Shown: piece by piece, positions 49,502 to 58,489 of the stretch
Numbering within the stretch: the stretch's first letter is position 1
How the letters are laid out: the number at the start of each line of letters is the position of its first letter
DNA from: Anaerolineae bacterium
GTDB lineage: Bacteria; Chloroflexota; Anaerolineae; Aggregatilineales; Phototrophicaceae
Direction: 5' to 3'
Length of the DNA stretch: 64,000 nucleotides
Assembly: GCA_025055175.1 (NCBI GenBank)
Contig: JANWYT010000023.1
Location: forward strand, 62,001-126,000
Made by a program: the position numbers and the translations under genes
The notes under the pieces: generated by a model
The model's database searches: none
The model's input: only the letters and a program-made list of their open reading frames with translations
What the model was told of the DNA's origin: nothing

Positions 49502-52003
49502 TCAGTCGCCGGCGGCCATCTCGGCGCCGGTCTCGCTCTCCTCCACCTGGACGAGCTTGAGCGCGTCGTCTTCGGCGTCTACCCTGACCACGCTGGCGAT
49601 TTGGAACGTGCCAGCCAAAATACCGTCGCTCAGGGCGTCTTCTACTTCGTTCTGGATCAGGCGGCGCAACGGACGCGCGCCAAACTCTGGATCATAGCCC
49701 TTGCGCGCCAAGTAGTCGCGCGCTGCTTCCGTCACTTCAAGGGTGATGGCATGTTCGATCAGGCGCTCGCGCACCTTGTCCAGCTCCAGGTCGACGATCT
49801 GCTTAATCTCTTCGCGGGTGAGCGCACGGAAGATAATGTTGGCGTCGATACGGTTCAGGAACTCTGGACGGAACAGCTTGCGCACTGACTCCATGACGTT
49901 CTTGACCATGTCGTCGTAGTCAAGCTGCTGCTCACGCTGCTCATCGGTGCGGTAGTCGAAGCCGAGGCGAGCTTGGCGCTTGATTTGGTCAGCACCGATG
50001 TTGCTAGTCAAGACGATGATCGTGTTGCGGAAGTCCACGCGGCGTCCGCGCGCGTCGGTCAGCGTGCCCTCTTCCATGACTTGCAAGAGCATGTTGAAGG
50101 CTTCTGGATGGGCTTTCTCAATCTCATCGAAGACCACAATGCTGTAGGGGCGGCGGCGCACTGCTTCCGTGAGCTGGCCGGCGTCTTCGTAGCCGACATA
50201 GCCAGGAGGCGCGCCCACTAGGCGCGCCACGCTGTGGCGCTCCATGAACTCGCTCATGTCCAGCTGGATCAGGGCGTCTTCGCTGCCGAAGAGGAACTGA
50301 GCCAGGGCCTTCGTGAGTTCCGTCTTGCCGACGCCAGTCGGGCCTAAGAACAAAAAGCTGCCGATGGGACGGCGCGGGTCTTTCAGGCCGGCGCGGGCGC
50401 GGCGCACTGCTTTGCTGATGGCTACGATGGCCTCGTGCTGGCCGACGATGCGCTTGTGCAGCTCCTGTTCCATCTCCATCAGGCGCTGGCTCTCTTCGCG
50501 GGCAATGCGGCGCACGGGAATGCCCGTCCACATGCTCACCACTTCCGAAATATCTTCTTCGCGCAGGCGCGGCTTGCCGCTCTCTTCGTTCCAGTTGCTC
50601 CTGAAGTCGGCCAGGGACTGGTTGAGGTTCTCCAAGCGCTGGCGCAATTCGTTGACGTATTCCGCCGACAGGCCGTCGTCTTCGGCACGGCTGATCTCGC
50701 CTTGCACGTGGTCAATCTCTTCCGTCAGGCGGCGCACCTGGGCAGCTTCAGGCGATTTGTACATGCGCAGGCGGGCGGCGGCTTCGTCGATCAGGTCGAT
50801 GGCCTTGTCGGGCAAGAAGCGGTCAGGGATGTAGCGGGCGGACAGGTTGGCGGCCGCTTCGATCGCCTCATCGGTGATCTCGACGTTGTGATGTTCCTCA
50901 TAGGGCACTTTAATGCCCTGGAGAATCTCTATCGTCTCTTCGATGGTGGGTTCTTCCACCAGGATTTGCTGGAAGCGGCGCTCCAGCGCGGCGTCGCTCT
51001 CAATGTGCTTGCGGTATTCGTCTAGGGTGGTAGCGCCAATGCACTGCAGTTCACCGCGCGCCAAAGCGGGTTTGAGGATGTTGGCGGCGTCTACGCTGCT
51101 GCCGGCGCTGCCCGCCCCCACCAGCATATGCACTTCGTCGATGAACAAGATGGTGTCGCTGACCTTCAGCTCCTCGATGACGCGCTTGAGGCGTTCTTCA
51201 AACTGGCCACGATACATCGTGCCGGCCACTAGTGAACCAACGTCCAGCTGCAAGACGCGCTTGTTGAGCAAGGGCTTGGGCGTCTCGCCGTCGATGATGC
51301 GCTGCGCCAGGCCTTCTACGATGGCAGTCTTGCCCACGCCCGGCTCGCCGATCAAGGCGGGGTTGTTCTTGCGACGGCGCGACAGCACCTGGATGACGCG
51401 CTCAATCTCCGTCTCGCGGCCCACCACCGGATCGAGCTTGCCTTCGGCAGCTAGGGCAGTGAGGTCAGTGGCCAGCTGATCGACCAGGGGCGTCTTGTCG
51501 CGGCTCTGGGGGCGCTGCGGGCGCTCTTGCGTCGGAGCAGGCGTGGACTGTTGGACGGGGTTCTCGCTCAGGACGCGGCGCGTCTGGCGGCGCACTTCCT
51601 CAGCGCTGATCCCCAGGCGACGCAGCACATCAATCGCCACGCCTTCCTGCTGGCGCACCAGGCCCAGCAGCAGATGTTCTGTGCCAATGTAGTGGTGGCC
51701 CATGCGGCGGGCTTCATCGACAGCCAGCTCCAGCACCTTCTTGGTGCCAGGCGACAAATCCAGGTTTTGGCCTGCGCTGCGCGCGCCACTGTCGGTCAAG
51801 CGCAGCACCAGCTCTTCGACGCGGCGCAAATCCAGCCCCAGGTCGCGCAAGACGCGGCCCGCGACGCCGCCCTCTTCGCGCATCAGGCCCAGCAAGAGGT
51901 GTTCCGTACCAATTTGCCCGTGTTGCAGACGTTCTGCTTCCTCTTGTGCCAGGCTCAGGACGCGCCGCGCCCGTTGTGTGAAACGTTCCATTTTGTTCGG
52001 CAC
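49502..52003 (-). CDS. clpC: ClpC AAA+ unfoldase
   Basis: The 833-residue protein has the full ClpC layout: two Clp-N repeats ([17 protein letters not shown] and [17 protein letters not shown]), a first AAA module with Walker [10 protein letters not shown], a middle coiled-coil segment ([20 protein letters not shown]), and a second AAA module with Walker [10 protein letters not shown] and a conserved [14 protein letters not shown]. ClpC feeds proteins to ClpP and needs adaptors in well-studied bacteria. I chose the GTG at 52003 after GGAGG; the ATG at 51991 is too far from it. mcsA, mcsB and ctsR are absent next to it. Confidence 0.95.
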   Translation of the reverse strand: MPNKMERFTQRARRVLSLAQEEAERLQHGQIGTEHLLLGLMREEGGVAGRVLRDLGLDLRRVEELVLRLTDSGARSAGQNLDLSPGTKKVLELAVDEARRMGHHYIGTEHLLLGLVRQQEGVAIDVLRRLGISAEEVRRQTRRVLSENPVQQSTPAPTQERPQRPQSRDKTPLVDQLATDLTALAAEGKLDPVVGRETEIERVIQVLSRRRKNNPALIGEPGVGKTAIVEGLAQRIIDGETPKPLLNKRVLQLDVGSLVAGTMYRGQFEERLKRVIEELKVSDTILFIDEVHMLVGAGSAGSSVDAANILKPALARGELQCIGATTLDEYRKHIESDAALERRFQQILVEEPTIEETIEILQGIKVPYEEHHNVEITDEAIEAAANLSARYIPDRFLPDKAIDLIDEAAARLRMYKSPEAAQVRRLTEEIDHVQGEISRAEDDGLSAEYVNELRQRLENLNQSLADFRSNWNEESGKPRLREEDISEVVSMWTGIPVRRIAREESQRLMEMEQELHKRIVGQHEAIVAISKAVRRARAGLKDPRRPIGSFLFLGPTGVGKTELTKALAQFLFGSEDALIQLDMSEFMERHSVARLVGAPPGYVGYEDAGQLTEAVRRRPYSIVVFDEIEKAHPEAFNMLLQVMEEGTLTDARGRRVDFRNTIIVLTSNIGADQIKRQARLGFDYRTDEQREQQLDYDDMVKNVMESVRKLFRPEFLNRIDANIIFRALTREEIKQIVDLELDKVRERLIEHAITLEVTEAARDYLARKGYDPEFGARPLRRLIQNEVEDALSDGILAGTFQIASVVRVDAEDDALKLVQVEESETGAEMAAGD

Positions 52004-52114
52004 GGGTGATCCTCCATCACAAACCGCCTGCGCGACTGCGCTGCGGTGCTGTTTGAAAAAGCTGTTCTTCTTACACTTGGACGACGGCTATACCCAATAA
52101 AACCACGTCAGGGT

Positions 52115-52145
52115 GCGCAGGTCTGACACCTCAGACGTGCTGCGC
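52115..52145. promoter_or_regulatory. Inverted repeat upstream of clpC
   Basis: GCGCAGGTCTGA and TCAGAC-GTG-CTGCGC form a 12-bp stem with a 3-base bulge and a 4-base loop (CACC). It lies about 110 bases before the clpC start and 70 bases after the hydrolase stop, so it could be either a terminator for the hydrolase gene or an operator for clpC. CIRCE and CtsR-box consensus sequences are not present. Confidence 0.45.
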
Positions 52146-52213
52146 GCTTCTATCTTACCATAAGTCGTCTTGCCTTGATATTGCTGCCGCCTAATCCTTT
52201 GGTTAGCAGACGG

Positions 52214-53911
52214 TCAGTCCGACACCCAGGGCAGCAGCAGGAAGCTGGGGCGCTGTTCATCGTGGTAGATGACGCGCTCCGAAGGCATCAGCTCGGTGCT
52301 GCGGTAGCGATCTGCCCCACCGAGCTGGCGCGCCCAGCGCGGGTGTGCGCCACCACCAATCAGCAAGCGCAGCCGATGACCGCGCCACCAGCGATAAGCA
52401 GTGGCCCACAGGTCGATGGTCAAGCGATAGAGGCCGCGGCCCAGAGCTTCGGCGGCTTGTGGATCGTCCAAGCGGGCCAGGCCATCGCACACCAACAGCG
52501 AGCGCCCATCAGGATAGACATCGCTCAGGCGGGCATAAAAATCGGCGCAGAGGCGGCTGCTGCGCACCACCAGCACCACGCGCACTGCGCCGATGGCGGT
52601 CAGGCCGTCGGCCAAGGGGGCGCTGGTGTAGCTCAGCGTATCGCTGCGCGCTTCCAGCTTGCGCCCATCGACGCGCGCCGCGTGAAAGCCAAATTGCGGC
52701 CCACCCCAAGCTGGCGTGGGATCGGCAGGATCGTAGATGAACTCGTCGGGTTCACCGCTGGCTCTGTCTTCGTCCAATTTGCCATGCGCCGCCAAGTAGA
52801 AGGGGCGCGGCTGGTGTGGCGGCGGGTAGTCGTCTAGGCTGCGCCAGCCGAGGCGCTGCACCATCAGGCGCACCTTAGGCTGCGCCGAGTCAGCTTGGGC
52901 AAAGCCGCGCATGGCGTCGCGCAACGTGCCGAGCATCATGGAGAGTTGACTGAAGTGGTGACCAGCGTGGATAGTGAGGCGAGGACGCTGACCTGCGCGA
53001 CGCAACGCGACGTAATCGTCTAGCATGCCGCGCAGGAAGAAATCGTGCCACGCTCCTACCAGATGGACAGAAGCGCGCACCTGGCCCAAATTGGGCGACG
53101 CGAAGCGGGCCTGCCAGCGCTGCGGATCGTCCAGCATGGTCGTCAGCGACTCTCGATAGAAGGAGACGGGCTGGCCCAGCGCCACCAAGTCTGCATTGGC
53201 GACGGGCAGGCTAGCCCAGGCGGCGTGCGCGCGCCGTTCCATGTCCCTCAGCAAGCGGATTTGTCCCCACCAGCGCCGATAGCGCGGCTGTTCCATCAGG
53301 TGCAGCAGGATAGCCCAACGCAGAGCCAAGCCCAAATCTAGCACGCCATCAGGCAGGGCCACGCGCTCAAACCGCGAGCTGGTGACGAGGGGCATGAGGC
53401 CCGCTAAGTCGGGCGCATCGGCGATGGCCCACTGCACGATCCCCAAGTAGCTCGGCCCCCACATGTAGACGCGACCATCGTACCAATCCTGCTGGCGTAG
53501 CCAGGCTAGCGTGGCCAGGCCGTCAGCGCGCTCGTTCTCGTAGGGAGAAAAAGCCCCCTGCGAATCGAAGCGTCCACGAACATCTTGGACGATGACGTGG
53601 TAACCCCGCTCGGCGAAGCGCCGCGCGCAGAAGTCCGTCAGCGCGCCGAAAGCGCCCATGCGACCATTGCGTCCATAGGGAGTGCGGATGAGCAAAGTTG
53701 GCCCGCGCGGCGCGCGGCGCGGCGCATAATGATCGCAAGCCAACAGCAAGCCATCGCTGGTGGGCAGGCGCAGCCCACGCACGATCCTCAGGCGCTGACG
53801 CGGCCAACCCAGGCCCAGGGCCAGCCCCCACAGCGCGGCCCGCCAGCGCCACAGCAACAACGGCAGACTCAGCAGTAGGAACAGACCCAGCAGAGCGCGG
53901 CGTTTCAGCAT
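52214..53911 (-). CDS. CocE/NonD-family hydrolase, membrane-anchored
   Basis: The 565-residue protein has one N-terminal membrane helix (LLGLFLLLSLPLLLW) and then a CocE/NonD alpha/beta-hydrolase domain: IRTPYGRNGRM, IVQDVRGRFDSQG, the nucleophile elbow MWGPSYLGIVQW, and a His in IHAGHHFS. A C-terminal jelly-roll domain with DPADPTPAWGGP follows, as in X-Pro dipeptidyl peptidases and cocaine esterase. It would hydrolyse an acyl ester or amide outside the membrane. The ATG at 53911 is preceded by GAGG; a TTG at 53923 overlapping the kinase stop is an alternative. It is the third gene after a response regulator and kinase and may be their output or simply co-transcribed. Confidence 0.85.
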   Translation of the reverse strand: MLKRRALLGLFLLLSLPLLLWRWRAALWGLALGLGWPRQRLRIVRGLRLPTSDGLLLACDHYAPRRAPRGPTLLIRTPYGRNGRMGAFGALTDFCARRFAERGYHVIVQDVRGRFDSQGAFSPYENERADGLATLAWLRQQDWYDGRVYMWGPSYLGIVQWAIADAPDLAGLMPLVTSSRFERVALPDGVLDLGLALRWAILLHLMEQPRYRRWWGQIRLLRDMERRAHAAWASLPVANADLVALGQPVSFYRESLTTMLDDPQRWQARFASPNLGQVRASVHLVGAWHDFFLRGMLDDYVALRRAGQRPRLTIHAGHHFSQLSMMLGTLRDAMRGFAQADSAQPKVRLMVQRLGWRSLDDYPPPHQPRPFYLAAHGKLDEDRASGEPDEFIYDPADPTPAWGGPQFGFHAARVDGRKLEARSDTLSYTSAPLADGLTAIGAVRVVLVVRSSRLCADFYARLSDVYPDGRSLLVCDGLARLDDPQAAEALGRGLYRLTIDLWATAYRWWRGHRLRLLIGGGAHPRWARQLGGADRYRSTELMPSERVIYHDEQRPSFLLLPWVSD

Positions 53912-53919
53912 GATCGGCC

Positions 53920-54996
53920 TCAAACGCTCTCTGGGGCTGGACGGCGCTTCTCCGCCTTGTCTGGTTCGCGCCGATCCAACGGCAGCGAGACGGTGAAGGT
54001 CGTGCCTTTGCCCAGGGTGCTGTCCACCTTAATCTCGCCTTCGTGAGCTTGCACGATCCAGCGCACAATAGACAGGCCCAGGCCTGCTCCGTCGTGGCCC
54101 TCGCGGTGGACGCGGCTGTGGTCGGCCTGGAAGAAGCGATCGAAAATGCGCTTCTGGTCGGCCTCGCTGATCCCTATGCCCGTGTCGCTGACCACCAGCA
54201 GGGCGCGCCCGCCCTGCTGGTAGGCTTCTAGCTTGATCGTGCCGCCATCGGGGGTGAACTTGATGGCATTGTTGACCAAGTTGAGCAAGAGCTGCTTCAG
54301 GCGGTCTTGGTCGCCTTCGATGGCCACATCTTCTAGCTTGCCCAGGACGATCTTGAGCTGGCGTTTGGCCGCCAACACGTGTGTCTCTTCATAGACCTCG
54401 ACGACCAAGCTATCCAGGGCCATCGGTTGGCGCACCACCTTCAACTCGCCGTTGTCGGCGCGGGCTAGCAGCAGCAGATCGTTGACCATGCGCCTCATGC
54501 GATCCGCTTCGCGGTAGGCCGAATCCAGAATGTCTTTGTCGTAGCCGTAGCGCTGCATAAGCTCCAGATTGCCCAGGATGCTAGTGAGCGGCGTGCGCAA
54601 CTCATGGGAAACGTCGCCCACGAAGCGCTGCTGCACGCTGAAGAGCTGCTCTAGGCGGCCCATCGTCTGGTTGAAGACCTGCGCCAGGTGGCCAATTTCG
54701 TCCATAGGGCCGTCGTAGGGAATGCGCGTCGATAGGTCATTGGCGTTGACAATGCTGGCTGCCGTATGCGTGATGTGTTCAATCGGCTTGAGCAGCCGGT
54801 CCGAGACCCACATGCCCAGGGCGAAAGAAGCGACGATGGCGGCCACCGTCGCCAGGCCGAAGCTCAGGATGAGCATGTCGCTGGGCTGAGCGTGGGGATG
54901 GGTATAGCTGACGATGACGATCACGCCGAAGACGATCAGTAGGATCACCGTCAGCATGAGGCTGTACCAAATGGTCAGGCGCGTGCGAATGGTCAT
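53920..54996 (-). CDS. Sensor histidine kinase with HAMP domain
   Basis: The protein of about 358 residues has two membrane helices (WYSLMLTVILLIVFGVIV and ILSFGLATVAAIVASFALG), with only a short extracytoplasmic loop of about 14 residues between them, then HAMP, a dimerisation domain with the phospho-acceptor His in VSHELRTPLTS, and a catalytic domain with N box NLVNNAIKFTP, G1 SDTGIGIS, and GAGLGLSIV. Because the loop is so short, the signal is probably sensed in or near the membrane. I chose the ATG at 54996; a GTG at 55029 would add 11 residues. It pairs with the response regulator upstream. Confidence 0.92.
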   Translation of the reverse strand: MTIRTRLTIWYSLMLTVILLIVFGVIVIVSYTHPHAQPSDMLILSFGLATVAAIVASFALGMWVSDRLLKPIEHITHTAASIVNANDLSTRIPYDGPMDEIGHLAQVFNQTMGRLEQLFSVQQRFVGDVSHELRTPLTSILGNLELMQRYGYDKDILDSAYREADRMRRMVNDLLLLARADNGELKVVRQPMALDSLVVEVYEETHVLAAKRQLKIVLGKLEDVAIEGDQDRLKQLLLNLVNNAIKFTPDGGTIKLEAYQQGGRALLVVSDTGIGISEADQKRIFDRFFQADHSRVHREGHDGAGLGLSIVRWIVQAHEGEIKVDSTLGKGTTFTVSLPLDRREPDKAEKRRPAPESV

Positions 54997-55000
54997 AGTC

Positions 55001-55020
55001 TTGGTGGGTTGGCCCACCAA
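55001..55020 (-). promoter_or_regulatory. Hairpin just before the kinase start codon
   Basis: TTGGTGGG and CCCACCAA form a perfect 8-bp stem with a 4-base loop, four bases upstream of the ATG at 54996. It occupies the place where a ribosome site would be and none is seen, so it may limit kinase translation. If the GTG at 55029 is the true start, it lies inside the coding region. Confidence 0.45.
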
Positions 55021-55064
55021 ACGCGCCACTAGGTCGTGCGGGCGGGCCAGGGGGATAATACGAC

Positions 55065-55745
55065 CTATTCTTCGCGTAGGACGTAGCCGACGCCGCGCAC
55101 GGTGTGGATGAGGCGCGGTTCGCTGCCTTGTTCGGTCTTCTGGCGCAGGTAGCGCACATACACTTCAATGATGTTGCTCTCACCGCCGAAGTCGTAGCCC
55201 CAGACGCGGTCGAAGATGACGTCGCGGGTGAGGACTTGGCGCGGATTGCGCATGAACAGCTCTAGCAGCTCATACTCTTTGGCCGTGAGGTCGATGGCGC
55301 GTTCGCTGCGGTGTGCGCGGTGTGTGCCGGTGTCCAGCGTCAGGTCAGCGAAGCGCAGGACTTCTGGACGACTGGTAGGGGTGCTGCGGCGGAACAGAGA
55401 ACGCACGCGGGCCATCAGCTCGTCGATGGAGAAGGGCTTGACCAAGTAATCATCGGCGCCAGCATCCAGGCCCATGACGCGGTCTTTCACGTCATCTTTG
55501 GCGGTCAGCATGATAATGGGGACGTCGCCGGCGGCGCGCAGACGCTTGCAAACTTCTAGGCCATCCAACCCCGGCAGCATCCAGTCTAGGATGACGAGGT
55601 CTGGGGGGTTATCGCGCGCGATAGCCAGGCCGGTTTGGCCATCACGGGCCACATTGACGCGGTAGCCTTCGTAGATCAGGCCGCGTTCAACAAACTGCGC
55701 AATGCGGGCCTCGTCTTCGATGATTAAGATTCTTTCGCCAGCCAT
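55065..55745 (-). CDS. OmpR/PhoB-family response regulator
   Basis: The 226-residue protein has a complete receiver domain ([11 protein letters not shown], phosphorylation Asp in [19 protein letters not shown], and KPFSIDEL) and a C-terminal winged helix ([32 protein letters not shown]). It is phosphorylated by the kinase downstream and should act as a DNA-binding regulator. The ATG at 55745 follows GGGAGG about 11 bases upstream; an ATG at 55775 is a weaker alternative. Targets are unknown; the hydrolase at 52214 lies in the same transcription unit. Confidence 0.94.
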   Translation of the reverse strand: MAGERILIIEDEARIAQFVERGLIYEGYRVNVARDGQTGLAIARDNPPDLVILDWMLPGLDGLEVCKRLRAAGDVPIIMLTAKDDVKDRVMGLDAGADDYLVKPFSIDELMARVRSLFRRSTPTSRPEVLRFADLTLDTGTHRAHRSERAIDLTAKEYELLELFMRNPRQVLTRDVIFDRVWGYDFGGESNIIEVYVRYLRQKTEQGSEPRLIHTVRGVGYVLREE

Positions 55746-55820
55746 AGCTTGATAAGCCTCCCGTAAATGTGGCATTTCTTTTCAATGATACGCCGATCGG
55801 ATGAGCAAAAGATAAATAGG

Positions 55821-56957
55821 CTAATCCTCACAGACTGACTCGGCGATGAGGCGCTCTAATGTCTGGAGTTGAGCTGCTTCTTCAGGGCTGTGAGGCTGGC
55901 GCACCCCACCCCAACCATCAGCTAAGCCCAGGACGCGACGCGGACAGCGCACGCTATCCACCACTAGCGCGCCTGCTGGCCCAATAGCGCCGCCGGCCAG
56001 CAAGGTGAACCCCTGCCAGTCACGCCAGCCGAAGGCGTAGTCGCGCAGGACGGCTTGTTCATGAGCAGCGGCCAACGTCCCTAGCAAGGTGGGGATGATC
56101 TGAATACGTATGGGCCAGGCGCCGCGCTGGCGAGCCAGGGCCAGGCTGGCCTGAGGAATGCTACGCAGGCCGGCGTCCAGCAGGTAGGCGGCTGGCCGGA
56201 TATGCTGACTTAACGTCTCGCCTTCTAGATCGCGCCAGACGACGACGGCGTCGGCCCGTTCGACGCATTCGGCTAGTGCGCTCAGCGGCAGATAATCAAT
56301 GTGCGCGTTCGGCTCTGTGGACAGGCGGGCCAGGTCGGGCGCTCTCTCGATTTCGTCTTCGCGCATGAGGATGGTGATGTACGGGCCAAAGTCGCTCAGC
56401 TTGGGGACGAGCGAGTGGCTGCGCGGATCGCTGCCCACGATAACGACGCGCTTGCCCTGTAAGTCCTCGTCTAGCAGGCGCACAAGCTGATCCTTGAGGG
56501 CTTCTGCCCAAGTGCGGCCATCGCTGTAGGTGAGCAGGCGCGCCTGGCTGAGCAGTTCACGGGCAGTGCTGGCGGGGGTTTGTGGGCCGAATAGACGCCG
56601 CCTATCGATGTCCAGCAGCACCAGATCGACGCGCCCATCGGCGGCGCGCAGCACCTCCACCAATTGTTCTTCGTTGGAGACGATGACGCGGCCCAAGCTG
56701 TAAGCCTGGGTGTGGTAGATGTCGCGGCCTAGGCGGTAGCTGTCGCAGGGAGCATAAGCGACTGCCACGTTCAGGACAGCGTAGTTGTAGGCGCTGCGGG
56801 CCACCTGAGACAGACGAGCCAAGCGATGCTCCAAGTCCTGGTCGTCTGTCGATTGGCCGTTGGCGCTCGACCAGGGCAAGGCCACCAGGGCAGCGGGGCG
56901 CTGAGCCTGGGCAAGGGTGGGCAGCACGGAGCTGCGGGAAAGGGGTGTTGGCGGCAT
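55821..56957 (-). CDS. Unknown protein with a Rossmann-like segment
   Basis: This 378-residue protein is not one I recognise. A segment near residue 170 (LQGKRVVIVGSDPRSHSLVP) looks like the start of a Rossmann fold with a nucleotide-binding loop, and the central region alternates strands and helices (YITILMREDEIERAPDL). Two short Cys-containing regions are present (YAPCDSYRLG and VDSVRCPRRV). The C-terminal part (FTLLAGGAIGPAGALVVDS) is Gly/Ala-rich. The gene is monocistronic, downstream on the minus strand of a divergent gap; no neighbour suggests its function. Confidence 0.65.
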   Translation of the reverse strand: MPPTPLSRSSVLPTLAQAQRPAALVALPWSSANGQSTDDQDLEHRLARLSQVARSAYNYAVLNVAVAYAPCDSYRLGRDIYHTQAYSLGRVIVSNEEQLVEVLRAADGRVDLVLLDIDRRRLFGPQTPASTARELLSQARLLTYSDGRTWAEALKDQLVRLLDEDLQGKRVVIVGSDPRSHSLVPKLSDFGPYITILMREDEIERAPDLARLSTEPNAHIDYLPLSALAECVERADAVVVWRDLEGETLSQHIRPAAYLLDAGLRSIPQASLALARQRGAWPIRIQIIPTLLGTLAAAHEQAVLRDYAFGWRDWQGFTLLAGGAIGPAGALVVDSVRCPRRVLGLADGWGGVRQPHSPEEAAQLQTLERLIAESVCED

Positions 56958-57071
56958 GATGTCGTCCTTTACTCACAGGGCGTGCAGTTTCCCACCAGGC
57001 TATACGCGCGCTGACCAGAGAAGTTGCAAATCTCTCATCTGCGCTCCATCTCCCTGAGGGCGAGGACTTTG

Positions 57072-57106
57072 GGACGAGAGCCGAGAGAAACTGCGAGCCT
57101 TCACGC
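57072..57106 (-). repeat. Dispersed intergenic repeat, copy 5 (inverted)
   Basis: On the minus strand the copy reads GCGTGAAGGCTCGCAG, then TTTCTCTCGGCTCTCGTCC, close to copy 2 over its whole length. It lies in a divergent gap. Confidence 0.55.
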
Positions 57107-57180
57107 GCCTTCCTCAGGGAGACCTGGAGCATTCATGCGTTTGGCGTGATCTTGCCAGGACAAAACGCTGCATTTTGAGG

Positions 57181-57186
57181 TATAAT
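57181..57186 (+). promoter_or_regulatory. -10 element of the receiver/Roadblock gene
   Basis: A consensus TATAAT lies 44 bases before the ATG. The only candidate -35 at normal spacing is a weak GGACAA; a better TTGCCA is 23 bp away. Confidence 0.45.
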
Positions 57187-57229
57187 AGCATTTGGTCATC
57201 TTTCCGTTCGGATTCGTTGGAAAAAACCT

Positions 57230-58423
57230 ATGCCCTCTCTTCCCCGCATTGTCACGGTCGATCCAAGCGGCACAATTCCTAGCCAAGTGCGCGGTGCGCT
57301 CGACCTGATGGATCGCTTGGCAATCCAGATTGACGTGCCGAGCGCCATCGACGCCCTCGATGAAGTCAAACGCGGCGCTTGCACTATCGTCATCAGCGCC
57401 TGGGAGCCAGGCGATAGAATGCCTGGTTGGGAACTAGCCGCCAAGATCAAGCAGATCGCCCAAGAGACGGCCATCGTCATCATCGCCGACTACGACGATA
57501 CAGAACTTGACGAAGAAATGCGCAGCGCGTCGCCCTTCGTCTACCTCAAACGCCCCTTCCCTGTGCAGCAGTTCCTGCGCGTGCTGACGGCAGCTCTGGA
57601 CGGCGAAGACGTGTTTGCGGCCCTGCACGAGCCTGCTAGCCAAGCCAGCGGCCCACTTGAGACCTACAGCCCCGTCCCGACGATGAACATCGACCGCGCC
57701 AAGGAGATTGTCCATAGGCTGATGGGCGACTTGTCAGCGATGGCTGTGCTGCTGGCCACCCGCGAGGGCCAAGTGTTGATTGAGCAGGGCGTGATCGGCA
57801 TGAACCGCGACGAGATGACGCGGCGCGTCACGCCGGCGGTCATCAGCAACGTCGACATGCGCGACATCTTGGGCGGCAATGCCAGCATGCTGCAATTCTA
57901 CGATGGCGAAGCCTACGACGTCTTCGTGCTGTCGGTGGGCTTGCACCACTTCTTGGTCGTCATCTTCGAAGGCACAAAAGGCGCGCGCGAACTGGGCGCG
58001 GTCAGTCGCTACGGTCGGCGCTGCGCCGAAGACCTCATCGCTCTGCTGGGAGCTGACGCCTGGTTCATCCAGCGGGTGACGCAGCAGGCCAGCGAAGCCA
58101 GCAAGGCGAAGGCTGAGGCTGCCAGTCGTGCGCGCCGCGTCGTCAAGAAGGAGCGCGAAGACGACGATCTGATCGTCCTAGAGCGCGCGGCCATCGCTCC
58201 AACCCCAGCTGCACAGCCCGTCGTCGAAACCAAGCCCAGCATGCAGGCCATCGAAGGCGAACTCGACCTCGATCTGTTGTTTGGCGCGAGCGCGCCCCTG
58301 CCCGAAGCCGACGATCTGTTCAGCCTAGATGCTTTGGCCGCCATGAGCAGCGAAGAGGAACGCGCCAGCGGCGGCAAATTGGGTTGGGAACAGGCCCGCG
58401 AGCTAGGCCTGCTGGACAGCTGA
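57230..58423 (+). CDS. Degenerate receiver domain fused to a Roadblock/LC7 domain
   Basis: The 397-residue protein starts with a receiver-like fold (RIVTVDPSGTIPSQVRGALD, ending in FVYLKRPFPVQQFL). The phosphorylation Asp is missing: the strand that should end in LLDxxxP reads IVISAWEP, and only one of the two early acidic residues remains. A Roadblock/LC7 domain follows at about residues 150-280 (AKEIVHRLMGDLSAMAVLLA, ILGGNASMLQFYDGEAYDVF). The C-terminal 110 residues are charged and low-complexity, with repeated acidic patches. Roadblock domains usually partner small GTPases of the MglA type; none is in the window. No obvious regulator lies adjacent. Confidence 0.85.
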   Translation: MPSLPRIVTVDPSGTIPSQVRGALDLMDRLAIQIDVPSAIDALDEVKRGACTIVISAWEPGDRMPGWELAAKIKQIAQETAIVIIADYDDTELDEEMRSASPFVYLKRPFPVQQFLRVLTAALDGEDVFAALHEPASQASGPLETYSPVPTMNIDRAKEIVHRLMGDLSAMAVLLATREGQVLIEQGVIGMNRDEMTRRVTPAVISNVDMRDILGGNASMLQFYDGEAYDVFVLSVGLHHFLVVIFEGTKGARELGAVSRYGRRCAEDLIALLGADAWFIQRVTQQASEASKAKAEAASRARRVVKKEREDDDLIVLERAAIAPTPAAQPVVETKPSMQAIEGELDLDLLFGASAPLPEADDLFSLDALAAMSSEEERASGGKLGWEQARELGLLDS

Positions 58424-58436
58424 GGCACAATCCCTC

Positions 58437-58468
58437 GGCGGTGACGACGCACGAGCGTCACCACCGCC
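58437..58468. terminator. Hairpin in the convergent gap after the Roadblock gene
   Basis: GGCGGTGACG and CGTCACCACCGCC pair with a 3-base bulge. It lies between the Roadblock gene and the convergent membrane-protein gene. No T-tract. Confidence 0.45.
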
Positions 58469-58489
58469 CAAAGCCAGGAAGTAGGCTGC

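Noticed and set aside
52004..52213. CIRCE or CtsR-type heat-shock operator before clpC
   Set aside because: Neither consensus is present; only an unrelated inverted repeat was found.
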